Source of the DNA: Peromyscus leucopus
Taxonomy: Eukaryota > Chordata > Mammalia > Rodentia > Cricetidae
Length of the DNA: 64,000 nt
NCBI RefSeq assembly: GCF_004664715.2
Contig: NC_051063.1
Coordinates: 115,430,829-115,494,828 of the forward strand
Direction of reading: 5' to 3'
Shown: piece after piece, positions 23,166 through 34,514 of the stretch
Position numbering within the stretch: position 1 is the stretch's first letter
How the letters are laid out: each line of letters begins with the position of its first letter
Translations under genes and position numbers: made by a program
Notes under the pieces: model-generated
What the model saw: only the letters and a program-made list of their open reading frames with translations
Databases searched by the model: none
What the model was told of the DNA's origin: nothing

Positions 23166-24888
23166 GAAACATTGGTACAATAGCAAAACAAATAACACAA
23201 TGTGTTTTTCTCTCCCAGACTGTAGATTATACCATCAGAACATTAGCAAAGAGATGTATTCTCAGAGAGTTGAAAAAGAAAAGCATTACAGAAAAAACAC
23301 ATCTGCCTTCTAGTCTCAGTTCTGTTGTTAGATAGCTAAAAGGCTTTGAATAAATGTTTAGCCTGTAGTAATTTTATTTTTCTCATTTGTAGAAAACTCT
23401 TCGGTATATTAGCACAAGAAAAGTGGGAAGAAATTTAATAGGAAGTGGAAAGAACGTGGCACTAACCTTTTCCAAATTCAAATTTAATACACGCGTTCCA
23501 GCTTTAAGATAGCACACTGTGTACATACTGGTCATTTCCTCACCAAAATTATAGTCCTTGAAAAAGCAGATTAATAGATGTTTAAAAACAAGAACCAGTC
23601 CCCTTGGATCAGAAGCTGGGATGGAATAAGAAACTAGAGCAGGAAGCTTTGGTTCTTCCCATCACAGAGATGTTGAGTGTGGCCATGTGCATGTATGACT
23701 GACACAGAAATGTTGAGTGTGGCCATGCACATGTGTGGCTGACACAGAGATGTTGAGTGCTGCCCCAGCTATGTATGACTGGAGTCTTCTGGTTCTCTCT
23801 CATCTTGTCAGAAATGGAAAGTGATGAGAATGAAAACTACCATGGAAGGCAATGCCAAGAGGTATAGCAGTTGCAAAGATTTTACCAGAAAGCTAATACA
23901 GTCATTTAAAACATAGTTTTGGGCCATGGATATCTTTGGAAGTTTAGGGACCAATATAGATCTCTTGTCAGGATACTACTTTGAAATGTATAAAGTAGGA
24001 CACTTAGGATAATAAAAGAAATAGGTTATGTAGTTGTCAAAATAATAAAACTTTTATACTATTGTAACAACTACAAAATGATAATATACCTAACAGCTAA
24101 TTGATGATTTCTTTTCAGACATTTGTCGTAATTGTAACATGAATAGGTCTGTGAACTCTATTGGTCATAATGTCACGGATACTGACAGTGAGTGCTTCTG
24201 TGATTATTGTCATGACCAAATGGTGGAAAATAGTATATCAGTTAGAAGCTAGTGAAAATGAAACTGCTATTTTTATTTTAGTGAAAGTAAAGTTGTGGTG
24301 AATTAATACCTAGAAGTTAGCAAAGTGCTCCTCTGGGGATGTCCATGTGTTTTCAAATATAGTTAGACTCCGAGGATTTGGACTTGATTTGTGGATCCAC
24401 CCCATAATGGACTCATAATATGAAGGCATTATTAGGAGGTGGGAAAGGCAGGAAGTGGGGGTACTTGGAGGCATTAAGCTACTAAAGAGCTTGTCTTTAA
24501 GGCTATATTTTGTCTGGCTTTTCCAGAGTGCACCTCTCCCCTTCCCTTCCCCCTCTCTGTTTCCCATCTGCCTTGAGGTAAGAATCTCTGCTGCCACATA
24601 TACTTTCTACCATGATGTGGCGACCAGACCATGGAACTTCAAGCCAGAATTAACCATTCCCCCTTTAGTTGTTTATAGCAGGCATTCTGTCCCAGAGATG
24701 ATAAAAGAGGAGTCAGTTACACTGGATAGCTAATTACACAATTCGATACAAGAAAACAAATACTTTTAAAATGTGATGGAAATTTTATTGTGAATTTTAA
24801 TTCTATAAATAAATATTTTTAGCTTGAAGTGAAGAGAAAGCAAAATCGTGTCTTTTTTTTTTCTTTTCTGTTTTACCTTTGTCATAGT
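23166..24888. other. Intergenic, with one minisatellite
   Basis: Apart from the 40-bp minisatellite listed next, nothing is recognised. It is generally AT-rich, with no coding landmark. Confidence 0.4.
23663..23782. repeat. Minisatellite, 40-bp unit, three copies
   Basis: Units start 'cacagagatgttgagtgtgg' at 23663, 23703 and 23743, with exactly 40-bp spacing. Copy 2 has 'cagaaatg' for 'cagagatg' and 'gcacatgtgtggctg' for 'tgcatgtatgactg'. Copy 3 diverges in the middle but regains 'atgtatgactgg'. Confidence 0.93.
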
Positions 24889-25321
24889 GGCTGCACATTA
24901 AACTACTAGCAACCCGGCTACTGAGGCTGCAGCCTGGGGGGAATTCTGTTCCTCCAGACAATGGCTCTGTTGCTGTTGGTAAAGGTAGATTTAACTAAGT
25001 CTTTATTGTTCTAATAAAACTTGGATTCAAAGGCTAGGGTGAAATCCTGTGAACTCAGAGAGTTAGAGTAGCAACTGGCTAACTTTCTCTCTTACCTGGT
25101 GTTCTCAGAAAACTTTTATCTTTTACACTGCCCCCAACTAAAAAACCCATGCTAGGCTCCTCCCTGCTGCTTCCTGTTGACTAGTTGCTGACCCTGCCTC
25201 TCTGAACCCAGGTTAATTTTATTTAATTGATGCAAATGCAACACATCTTTACATAGTTAAACAAAAGCAGGATAAATAAATGTAACACATCTTTGCATAG
25301 TTAAACAAATATTCCATATCA
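24889..25321 (-). mobile_element. 3' LTR of ERVK-type provirus A
   Basis: On the minus strand the LTR starts TGATATGGAATATTTG at 25321, immediately after a polypurine tract (CAAAAAGGGAGAAA, 25322-25335). It contains 'aaaacttttgttta'-type AT-rich U3 and an AATAAA-type signal inside 'aacaataaagacttag' (about 24999-25014). The far end near 24889 is approximate. The position between flank and internal sequence defines it as the 3' LTR of a minus-strand provirus. Confidence 0.7.
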
Positions 25322-26724
25322 TTTCTCCCTTTTTGACTAAATGAAAAGTTTTAACTTTAACATAGTAAAATTATATACAATAAGAACTGTTAGCAAGCCA
25401 GGCAGTGGTGGTGCACACCTTTAATTCCAGCACTCGGGAGGCAGAGGCAGGTGGATCTCTGTGAGTTCGAGTCCAGCCTGGGCTACAGAGTGAGTTCCAG
25501 GAAAGGCACAAAGCTACACAGAGAAACCCTGTCTCAAAAACAAAATCAAAAACAAACAAACAAACAAAAAAACTGTTAGCAAGTAAGAACTGCATTTACA
25601 ATATCCATTCCCTTTGCATTTTGAAAATTTGGAGAAATCTCTATTAACTATCCTATCTTGATGAGTCCAAAGCTCTGTACTTAATTTACTTTCTATGAAA
25701 ACTATCTAGTCTTCAACTCCATCAAAGACCCAGGAAGGACATAATATTACCCAAGTAAACAGGAAGTATAGAGCAAGCAACTTCCAAAATTATAGAAATG
25801 ACAGAGATATCTGACAGCCTGGACAGTCACACAAGGTTCCTCTGCAACATTTGATCATCCTTATTTGTCCTGCAGGACTAGAATATCTGGTAGACTTTTC
25901 TGTGAAGCAGGAATTTTGAAGGACTGTCCTACCTTGTCTTGGCAAAGTTCAGCAGTCATTTTCCTTTGTGTCCTGCATGTCCAGTTTGGATGGTATACTG
26001 TCAGCAGTTGAGGCAGTTTCTTGTGAAAATAGCTAGTTTGTGAAAGCAAACTCCATACGGAGGTTCTTTGATGCCTTTCATCCTTTTATGAAGTAGATTG
26101 GTGCTGCCAGGAGCAGACATGTCTCACTGTCATGAAAAACCCTATGTTAACAAAACATTTTAAATGCCACATTCTGTAGGTCTTTGAAGTGTTTGAAGAC
26201 CATCTCTCTATCTAAAATGTATCTCTGTATGAACTTGAAAACATGCCTAACATAATAGCTACAAGTTTGATTATTATAGATACTAACTGATAACCTGTAT
26301 TTAATTATGCTAAGTGGTTTATAATAACAGCTTTCAAGGAATAGAACTTTATCTTACATTTTCAATGAACTGCATAGGAACAATAACCTTAAACAAGAAT
26401 AGAAACATAAATACAGTGTGTTGTAACAAAAACAACCTTAAATTTGTATCAATATACACAAATCCCTTAAACAAGGGAAGAAACACACACACACACACAC
26501 ATATTATGTTATAACAAAAATAACCTTAAATTTGCATCATATATAAACATCCATACCAATGTAAAATACTTGAGATTAATAGTTGCCTTTTAATTTAAAG
26601 TAGATTCAATAATCTACCCTTTTATCCTATCATTCCTATATCTCCATATTTCTTTTCAGAAAAAGATCCTTGAATCTAACCTCCCTTGCTTAGTTTCTTC
26701 CCTTACAATGACCAACAACAATTT
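25322..26724 (-). mobile_element. Internal region of provirus A, part 1 (non-coding)
   Basis: Sequence between the 3' LTR and the L1 insertion point. It is recognisably the same family as 27663-28700. Shared landmarks in the same order are 'ttttaactttaacatagtaaaattata', 'actatctagtcttcaact.catcaaagacc', 'cagcctggacagtcacc', 'attggtgctgccaggagcaga.atgtctcactgtc' and 'attctgtaggtctttgaagtgtttgaaga'. No env-like frame survives. It contains a B1 (25398-25570) and a short CA run (26483-26502). It resumes after the L1 at 31864. Confidence 0.8.
25385..25583 (+). mobile_element. B1 SINE, sense, with 13-bp target duplication
   Basis: B1 at 25398-25570 ('gccaggcagtggtggtgcacacctttaattcc' through 'aaaccctgtctcaaaaac' plus CAAA tail). 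It is flanked by the exact duplication 'aactgttagcaag' at 25385-25397 and 25571-25583. Inserted into provirus A, hence younger than it. Confidence 0.97.
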
Positions 26725-27282
26725 TTTATTAAATTTTTTATTCATTTTACATACCAATCACAGATGCCCCTCTTCCCTCCTCCTGCCCATCCAGCATTCT
26801 CCCCTCCCCCAACCCACCACCCATTCACTTCTACAAGAAGATAAGGCCTCCCATGGGGAGTCAACAGAGCCTGGTACATTCAGTAGAGGCAGGTCCAAGC
26901 CCCTCCCCCTGCATCAAGACTGTGTGAGGTGTCCCACCATAGGTAGTGGGCTCCAAAAAGCCAGGGATGGATCCTGATTCTACTGCCAGGGGGCCCCCTA
27001 AGCAGAACAAGCTACACAATTGTCTTGCTTATGCAGAGGGCCTAGTCCAGTCCTGTGGAGCCAGTCCTGTGGAGGCTCCACAGGTGTTGGTCTAAATTTC
27101 ATGAGTTCCTACAAGTTTGGTTTGGTTGTCTCTATAGCTTTCCCCATGATGATCTTGATTTCCCTTGCTCATAGAATGCCTCTTCTCTCTCTCCGGCTGG
27201 ACTCCTGGAGCTTGGCTGTGGATCTCTGCATCTGCTTCCATCAGTTACTGGAGAAAGGCTCTATGATGACAGTTAGGGTATT

Positions 27283-27662
27283 TGTAGCTGGAGAATTTCT
27301 CTCTAGCTCCCACCAAGCCCTGGCAGTCCTGCAGCCCATTTATAAAATAATCACACAGAAGCTTTTATTATTTAAACTGTTTGGCCTAATGGCTCAGGCT
27401 TCTAACTATCTAGTTCTTACATCATAAATTAACCCATTTCTATTAATTTATACTTTGTGACCTGGCTCGTGGCTTACCGGTTTATATCCTGCTCCTCATC
27501 ATGGCAGCTGGCAGCATCTCCTGACTCAGCCTTCTTGTTCCCAGAATTCTCCTCTCTGTTATTCCCGCCTATACTTCCTGCCTGGCAATTGGCCAATCAG
27601 TGTTTTATTTATCAATAAATCATAGCAACATATATTCACAACATACAGGATATCCCACAGCA
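27283..27662 (-). mobile_element. 3' LTR of element B
   Basis: 380 bp on the minus strand, starting TGCTGTGGGATATCC after the purine tract and ending CTCCAGCTACA. It contains 'ataaataaaacactgattggccaat' in U3 (CCAAT-type), a TATA box in 'ggatataaacc' (about 27486) and 'aataaaagcttctgtg' as polyadenylation signal (about 27360-27372). Same family as the solo LTR at 11166-11571. Confidence 0.85.
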
Positions 27663-29017
27663 CTTCCCCTTTTTTTAAAAGGAAGATTTTAACTTTAACA
27701 TAGTAAAATTACATATAATGAAACAGTTATCTAGTAAGAATTACAGTTACAATATCTAGTCTATTTGTATTTGGCAAAATTAAATAAGATATCCTATCTT
27801 ATATTTGTGTGTCTAAGGCTTCATATCTAACTTATCTCCTATCATAACTAAGGAAATTATAACTATCTAGTCTTCAACTACATCAAAGACCTCAGAAGGA
27901 TATAATATTACCTGAGAAACAGGAGAAGTATGCAAGCAACTTTTGGGAGTTTTGTGAGAGTAGACAGAGACAGCTGGCAGCCTGGACAGTCACCTAATAT
28001 TCTTTTGTAAAGTTGGGGCATCTGTCTTCAGCCCACAGGTCTAGAGTCTCCCAGTCACTTTTTTCTGTGTCCTGTAGAATGTCTGGCAGTTTACTCTGCG
28101 AAGCAGGAACCTTGAGGACCATTTTGCCAAGCAAAGTTCAATGGTCGATACATTTTTTCAAGCAGTACAGGCAAGAACAGTTTCTTGCCCAAATGGCTAT
28201 TTTTGCCAAGAAGAAGGTCTCCATATAGAGTGTCTTTGATGTCCATCCTCCTCTCTGAAGCAAATTGGTGCTGCCAGGAGCAGATATGTCTCACTGTCCA
28301 GAAAGTCTAAATTTTTAAAATATTTTAAATGCCATATTCTGTAGGTCTTTGAAGTGTTTGAAGATTACCTATCTATCTGAAATATATCTATGTATACCTA
28401 GAAGACTTAGCTAACATTGCTACAAGTATGATTATCATGGATGACTAATTATTAATCTATTTCTTAATTATCCATTACAATTTAAAATGAGCTGTATAAA
28501 CATAATACTTTAAACAAGAGTAGAAATATACACACAGTATAACAAAATTAACTTTAAATTGGTATAATAAACTAAAATCTATAGCAATGTAAAACATTTC
28601 AAACAAGTTGTTGCTCTTTAAAAGTAGATCCATGAATCTATCCTTTTATCCTATCATATCTATACTATCCTTTTTTTCTTTAGAAGAAGATTACATTCAT
28701 AATCAACCTGATTTAAATAAAAATATTGGTTTTTCTCTGTCTCACACCAGAGGACTCCTCTAATATTGGACAAAAGAATCTTTTAACCTTTTTTTTTTTT
28801 TAAGCAATATGTTTGGGTTTAGAGAAGGAGTGAGCCAATTCCATCTCCAAAGCCAGCTTGGTATATTTGGGAATTTTGGCATAGCTTCTCTTACTACTTC
28901 ATGCTGGAGGGGGGCACTGTATCTTATGGGGACAGAAAGAAAATTTTAGGATTATGGAGTAGTCTGTGAGGATGTCTTGTCTGAGCCAATTGCCTTGAAT
29001 CCTTTCTGGATGTTGGA

Positions 29018-29296
29018 TTATCTAGGCCATGGTGTCATCAGAGACCTTTCAGGGGATCTTGGTTGGTCAAACCTGATGTACCTTAATCTGGAACAAATCC
29101 ATAGCCTCTGGCTTTCTGTGGAAACAAAAGCAGAGCCTCCTTTCCAAAGCAACATATCCTTAGATCCAAATTTTGAAGTCAAGATATCTTTAAAATATAC
29201 ATATTGGCTTAACTCAACATCTTTTACAATCAAATATTTTTCTGCAGTTAAGAATCCCAAAGACAACACAATCCAAATTCTCTGTGTAATATCCAT
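29018..29296 (-). pseudogene. Retroviral integrase C-terminal domain remnant (element B)
   Basis: A minus-strand frame of 92 codons carries 'LSQYVYFKDILTS', 'LWKGGSAFVSTE' and 'LWICSRLRYIRF', the tryptophan-rich SH3-like DNA-binding end of ERVK-type integrases. Nothing upstream (reverse transcriptase, RNase H or the integrase catalytic core) remains in this element, and the ATG at its start is not a native start. A similar 'LNQPIYFKGVLTS' string in provirus A (about 33250) supports the family match. No function is expected. Confidence 0.7.
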
Positions 29297-29497
29297 CTTT
29301 ATGTGACTTATTTTTCATACTCTTTACTCTCTCTTTAGAGTCTTTATTTTTAAAAACTATATTTGTTTATATAATTGCATATATTCCTTTTTTTCTCTCT
29401 TTCAAGCCTACAGACATTTTTATACACATTGTGAACCATTTAAAGTCTTGTTTCATCTGAATCTGCCTTATTGTATAACTATTGAGTGTGTCACCAA

Positions 29498-29600
29498 GCC
29501 TGGCTGTTTCCAGTGTGGCCTTGAACTCACAGAGATCCAGACGGATTTCTGCCTCTGGAATGCTAGGATTAAAGGCATAGGTGCCACCATTTTCTAGCCT
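29498..29600 (-). repeat. B1-related segment within the 5' part of element B
   Basis: 'ggctgtttccagtgtggccttgaactcacagagatccagacggatttctgcctctggaatgctaggattaaaggcataggtgccacc' is antisense B1-like. It lies about 85-190 bp inside the 5' end of element B, so it is part of that LTR-type sequence rather than a separate late insertion. Confidence 0.7.
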
Positions 29601-30389
29601 CTATCTCTAGTGGCTGTTCTGTTCCTTGACCGCAGATAAGTTTATTAGGGTTCACAATATTTTGGGCAACACATTATCACCACAGGTATTTGTTGACCTT
29701 ATTACTGGGGTAAGCAAGTTCAGGCACTCTCTCTGCTATTGCTAGTAGTCCAAGCTGGGGTCATCCTTGTGGATTCCTGGGAACTTCCCTAGTGCCTGGT
29801 TTCTCCCCATCCCCGTGATGTCTCCCTCTATCATGGTATCTCTTTCATTGCTCTCCCATTCCATCCCTGTTGCAGTTCTGTTGGGCCCTGGGTCCTGTTC
29901 CTTGGGGAGCTGTTGCCTTGCTTGCTGAAATCGATCAGATGTCCTCCCTATGCTAATTTCCCTGCTGGTTTCATTCCTCCTAAACAGCTTACTGAAGGTT
30001 CCTTGTGTATCCTGCATATTGGTGTAATGCTAGAATGTAAAACATCTGTAGAGAACTTTTGCCCTCCCAGGTTCTTCCACTGTGTTGTAAGTCTGTATTT
30101 AAGGTCTCCTCTTTTCTTCAAGAAAGGGAATTCTACTGAAACAAATGACCCACTGTCTTTGTCTCTCTCTTTAATCCCCAGCCCCTCACTTGGACATGGT
30201 GAACAGGTTGTAACTCAGGCGTTGCTACACAGTTCAACCATCCCATTCCCTTATGTGCTCATCCCCCATCCCCTACCTCAATTGCCCACCCCTCTCCCCA
30301 CTACTCTTGGAGATCTCATCTATTTTCCCTTCCCAGGGCAATCCATGCATGCCTCTTTGGGTCCTCCTTTTTAGCTAGCTTCTCTGGAG

Positions 30390-31800
30390 CTATGAGTTAT
30401 AGTCTGGTTATCTTTTACATCTAATATCAACTTATGAGTGAGTATATACTATGTTTGTCCTTCTGAGTTACCTCACTCAGGATGATATAGTTCCATTCAT
30501 TTGCCTGCAAATTTCATGATATCATTGTTTTTCTCTGCTGAGTAGTACTCCATTGTGTATATGTACCACATTTTCTTAATCCGTTCTTTGGTTAAGAGGC
30601 ATCTAGGTTGTTTTCACATTCTGGCTATTACAAATAATGCTGCTATGAACATAGTTGAGCAAGTGTCCTTGTGGTATGATTGAGCATTCCTTGGGTATAT
30701 ATGCCCAAGAGTGGTATAGCTGGGTCTTGAGGAAGATTGATTACCAGTTTTCTGAGAAACCTCCATACTGATTTCCAAAGTGGCTGTGTAAGCTTGCACA
30801 CACACCAAAAGTGTAGGAGTGTTCCCCTTGCTTCACATCCTCTCCAACATAAGCTATTATCAGTGTTTTTGATCTTAGCCATTCTGACAGGTGTAAGATG
30901 CTATCTCAGAGTCGTTTTGATTTGTATTTCCCTGATGACTAAACATGTTGAGCAATTCCTTAAATATCTTTTGGCCATTTGAGATGTTTCCATTGAGAAT
31001 TCTGTTCAGCTCTGTAGCACATTTTTAATTGGATTGTTTGGTATTTTGATGTCTAGTTTCTTGAATTCTTTGTATATTTTGAGATCAGCCCTCTGTCAGA
31101 TGTAGTGAAGATCTTTTCCCATTCTGTAGGCTGTTGTTTTGTCTTTAGTGTGTCCTTTGCCTTACAGAAGCTTCTCAGTTTCAGGAGGTCCCATTTATTA
31201 GTAGTTGCTCTCAGTGTCTGTGCTACTGGTGTTATATTTAAGTAGTCTCCTGTGCCAATGTGTTCAAGACTACTTCCTACTTTCTCTTCTGTTACGTTCA
31301 GTGTAACTTGTTTTATATTGAGGTCTTTGATCCATTTGGACTTGAGTTTTGTGCATCGTGATAGATATGGATCTATTTGCAATCTTCTACATGTTGACAT
31401 CCAATGATGCTAGCACCATTTGTTGAAGATGCTTCCTTTTTTCCACTGTACAGTTTTGGCTTCTTTATCAAAAATCAAAAGTTCATTGGTGTGTGGGTTA
31501 ATGTCAGGGTCTTCAACTTGATTCCGTTGGTCCACATATCAGCTTTCATGCCAATACCAAGCTGTTTAGCTGTATAGTAGAGCTTGAGGTCAGGGATGGT
31601 GATGCCTCCAGAGGTGGCTTTATTGTACAGCATTGTTTTAGCTATCCTAGATTTTTTCTTTTTCCATATGAAATTGAGTATTGTTCTTTCTACATCTGTG
31701 AAGAATTGCATTGGTATTTTGATGGGGATTGCATTGAATCTGTAGATTGCTTTTGGTAAGATTGCCATTTTCACTATGTTAATCCTACCTATCTATGAGC
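30390..31800 (-). pseudogene. L1 ORF2 C-terminal region, broken
   Basis: Minus-strand frames with L1 ORF2 strings: '[14 protein letters not shown]' and '[14 protein letters not shown]' (31774-31475), 'MSTCRRLQIDPYLSRCTKLK' (31400-31053), 'CWRGCEARGTLLHFWCVCK' and 'DPAIPLLGIY' (30882-30614). These belong after the reverse transcriptase domain, in the Cys-rich C-terminal part needed for retrotransposition. Frames are joined by frameshifts and stops, and the N-terminal endonuclease and polymerase core are absent through 5' truncation. Not functional. Confidence 0.93.
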
Positions 31801-31863
31801 ATGGAAGATCTTTCCATTCTAGGGTATCTTCTTCAATTTCTTTCTTCTGAGCCTTAAAGTTCT

Positions 31864-32472
31864 CCAACAACAATTTGTAACCTTCCCCGCCAATGATGAC
31901 AACCATCCATAACCCATCAAATGACCAAAAACTCCCCACCCCACCTCTTGGGAACGTGGGCATCATGTTCTTTAAATTACTTCCTGTTGTCTGGGGGTGA
32001 CAGTATATTTAGGGGACCCTGAGAAAATTGAGATAATGGTCATTTTTGTCCAGTCTCTGTATAATGGGAAAATGTGGCTTATCTAAAGTCCGGACTAGAG
32101 TTGTTTGTAAGGCTGGATCATCTCAGCTAACAGCTTTGAAGTTGTCCTGAGTAGTTTGTAGTTCAAAACTGATCTTTGGGTGGTATTTGTCAGCTTAATG
32201 GCATTTTCACAATGAGGTGGGGCCTCATCATCTTTTTAAAGACATCAAAGGTCATTGTTAGGAATGGTTACAGTTCACTGCAGAAAAGTTAAACATTGTA
32301 AATGTCATATGCAGCATATCTTGGAGAGGTTAAAGGATCACAATCTATTAAGTATATCCAGGATGCACAAACTTAATTCCTCATTACCTGCTTCAAACTC
32401 TAATTCAAAATCACATAGAAGAAGTTAGATGATGCTTATTTCTAGAATTAGTATGACCATTACTATCACAAC

Positions 32473-32525
<53 letters not shown>

Positions 32526-33300
32526 CTTATAATTTTAGAGCTAATATTTTTATCTTAGATATTAGTAGCAATATGACAATAGAATAATCTCTAATTTTGA
32601 TTTTCTTCTGTCCCATACCAGGTGGTTCTTGTGATGTGAGACAGATATTTTGGATTTACAAGTATTCTTGAGTTTAGAGAGGGAAGAGAGCTACAATCCA
32701 ACTCCAAAGCTTGCTTTAATTTTTAACTGAATTGGGACTAAAAAAAAGACCATTTATCTTTTATGTCTGTAAAGAGCAACAGAAACAACTATTTGGGAAA
32801 TTTTATGAAATTTTATCCTGTTGGAAATGTGCTATACCATTAGGCCAATTTTACACTTTTTCTTCAGACAGTTTTCTCAGTATAATTCATCCTTCTTCAG
32901 CTGTCTCATTTGTCCAGTGATCTTCAGACTCCTTAATTGGATGCTTTACTTCTTTTGGAAAGACAAAAACAAAATCCCCAAATCTAACTTTGGGGAGTTC
33001 CATTTCTGTCAGGTTATATCTTTGTTAAGACAAAATGTTTTATGGCAAAAGAAAAAGCATTATCTTTTACAAATAAAATTTATTTATTTATTTATTTCAC
33101 ATCTTATCAAATGAAAGGCATTTGTTAGTCTTATAGAAGACTCTCCTGTTTGAATCTAGCCTTTATCAATATTGTTGGTATCCCTAACTTTTCTTCTGTG
33201 AAAACAAAAGCAAAACCTCTTCCTCAGTGTAACACATATCCTGGTTTTCTTTGAGGTTAACACACCTTTAAAATATATAGGCTGATTTAATTCAGCAGTT
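31864..33300 (-). mobile_element. Internal region of provirus A, part 2
   Basis: Continues provirus A beyond the L1 ('gtaaccttccccgccaatgatgacaaccatccataaccc', 'ctgttgtctgggggtgacagtat', 'gtcagcttaatggcat'). I recognise this as the ERVK family segment between pol and the polypurine tract. No frame survives. It contains the (AT)n at 32477-32523 and a (TTTA)n at about 33074-33096. Confidence 0.65.
32477..32523. repeat. (AT)n microsatellite
   Basis: 47 bp of uninterrupted AT. Self-complementary and cruciform-prone. Confidence 0.97.
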
Positions 33301-34060
33301 TTTTTTATAATATCCAATTCTCTCCACAGCTGTTGTTCCTTTTTCACTAGTATTTAAAAAATTTAAAGTCAATAAAGCAGTGTAATCTGTCTTTGGGGGT
33401 CTTCATTATCCCTTTCTGTTTATTAAGCATATCTTTTAAAATGTGATTAGATCTTTCTATAACCACTTGTCTTGTAGGACTTTGTGGTATACCTGTAATA
33501 TGCTTTATGCTGTAATATGCAAAAAAACTTTCATTTTACTAGAGACATTTGCTGGAGCACTGTCAGTCTTAATTTTTACAGGTATCCTCATAATGACCAT
33601 GACTTCTAATAAATGTGTAATTACAAAATCAGCCTCTTCAGAACTCAAAGCAGTTGCCCATTGAAATCCTGAATATGTATCTATGGTATGGTACACAATT
33701 TTTAATTTTACACACTCTGCAAAATGAAACACATACATTTGCCAAATAATATCTGAATATATTTCAGGTTACTTTCTGCAGGTAATGGAGTTTGATTATA
33801 CAAAGAACAAGCAGGATATTTCCTTATAATTTCCTTAGCTTGTTGCCAAGTGATAGAAAAACCTTTCTTCAACCTGTTGCTGTTAACATGTTAACATAAA
33901 TTCTTATGAATTTCTGAAGCTTCTAGCAAATTCCTACCAATAGCTAATCAATTTCATTATTACCTTGTACTAGGGGGCCTGGTAGACCTGTATGGGATGT
34001 GATATGTGTTATATAAAGGGATTATTTCTATTTCTGATTATTTGTTGTAGCTGAATAAAT
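33156..34060 (-). pseudogene. ERVK-type integrase remnant (provirus A pol end)
   Basis: Reading the minus strand from about 34010: an N-terminal zinc-binding region ('SHTGLPGPLVQGNNEID', then 'WQQAKEIIRKYPACSLYNQ'), a catalytic core with the first Asp in 'TIDTYSGFQWATAL' and the second in 'IKTDSAPA' (frame 33738-33505), and the third acidic residue in 'QVVIERSN' (about 33445) in a shifted frame, then a C-terminal part around 33250 ('LNQPIYFKGVLTS'). Integrases insert the proviral DNA into the host genome. Here stops and frameshifts break the frame, and the first Cys of the CxxC zinc ligand pair has become Tyr (KYPAC). Reverse transcriptase, protease and gag are not found, so the provirus is cut off near 34060. 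Family: ERV2/ERVK. Clearly inactive. Confidence 0.88.
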
Positions 34061-34514
34061 AACAAAGTTATTGCAAGCTAATACTGATGTGGAGCATCCT
34101 GGCCTGTGTTTGTTTCTAGTCACAATGGAATGCTGATTTGTACCAAGAAAGTAAGAGAAGTAAAGATGAATTAGATCTTGCCTTTGATGAGCTTATAGTC
34201 AGAGAAGGGTTGATTAGAAATATAAAGCTATTTGAGGGCGATCAACTTGTATTATAGATAATGATATTCATATATCCTGAAAGCACAATCACGTAGCTTA
34301 AATGGATGAAAAGTAATCAGCCGTTATCATTGGCCAGCTGTGTTACAAGTGTCTTGGTTGCTGTTTGTTGCTGTTTACAGCAGAGATAAGAACTATAGGC
34401 TTCACAAATCTCACTTCATCTTCATCCGGTGACACAGAAAGGGTATGTTTTATTCTACTTGAAATTAGCTTGTGGACAAGTCACTAGATTCTGGAAATGG
34501 GATGTAAGCAGAAG
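34061..34514. other. Intergenic, no recognised feature
   Basis: Right flank of the provirus remnant. I see no matching 5' LTR, so the 5' part of provirus A was deleted. Confidence 0.4.

Larger units (their letters stand above)
27277..29690 (-). mobile_element. LTR element B, inserted in the L1, 6-bp target duplication
   Basis: The element spans 27283-29684. Plus-strand ends are TGTAGC...CACCACA (TG...CA), flanked by 'ggtatt' at 27277-27282 and 29685-29690; a 6-bp duplication is typical of ERV2/ERVK integration. L1 sequence is continuous across it ('agttagggtatt' to 'ttattactggggtaagc'). Reading the minus strand: a 5' segment from 29684 unlike the 3' LTR, an integrase C-terminal remnant (29296-29018), non-coding sequence shared with provirus A, a polypurine tract (27676-27663), and the 3' LTR (27662-27283). 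At 2.4 kb it is far shorter than a 6-8 kb provirus, so it is a deleted or non-autonomous copy. Confidence 0.88.
26712..31876 (-). mobile_element. 5'-truncated L1, antisense, inserted in provirus A
   Basis: Exact 13-bp target duplication 'ccaacaacaattt' at 26712-26724 and 31864-31876. The plus-strand left end begins with a T-run ('ttttttattaaattttttattc', the L1 A-tail), then a rodent L1 3' UTR ('ccatggggagtcaacagagcctgg', 'gggcccccta', 'agagggcctagtccagtcctgtgg'). It is interrupted by element B at 27283-29684, and the UTR continues from 29691. ORF2 C-terminal sequence follows to 31863, where the element is 5'-truncated. Net L1 length is about 2.7 kb. The host sequence on both sides belongs to provirus A. 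Confidence 0.93.
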
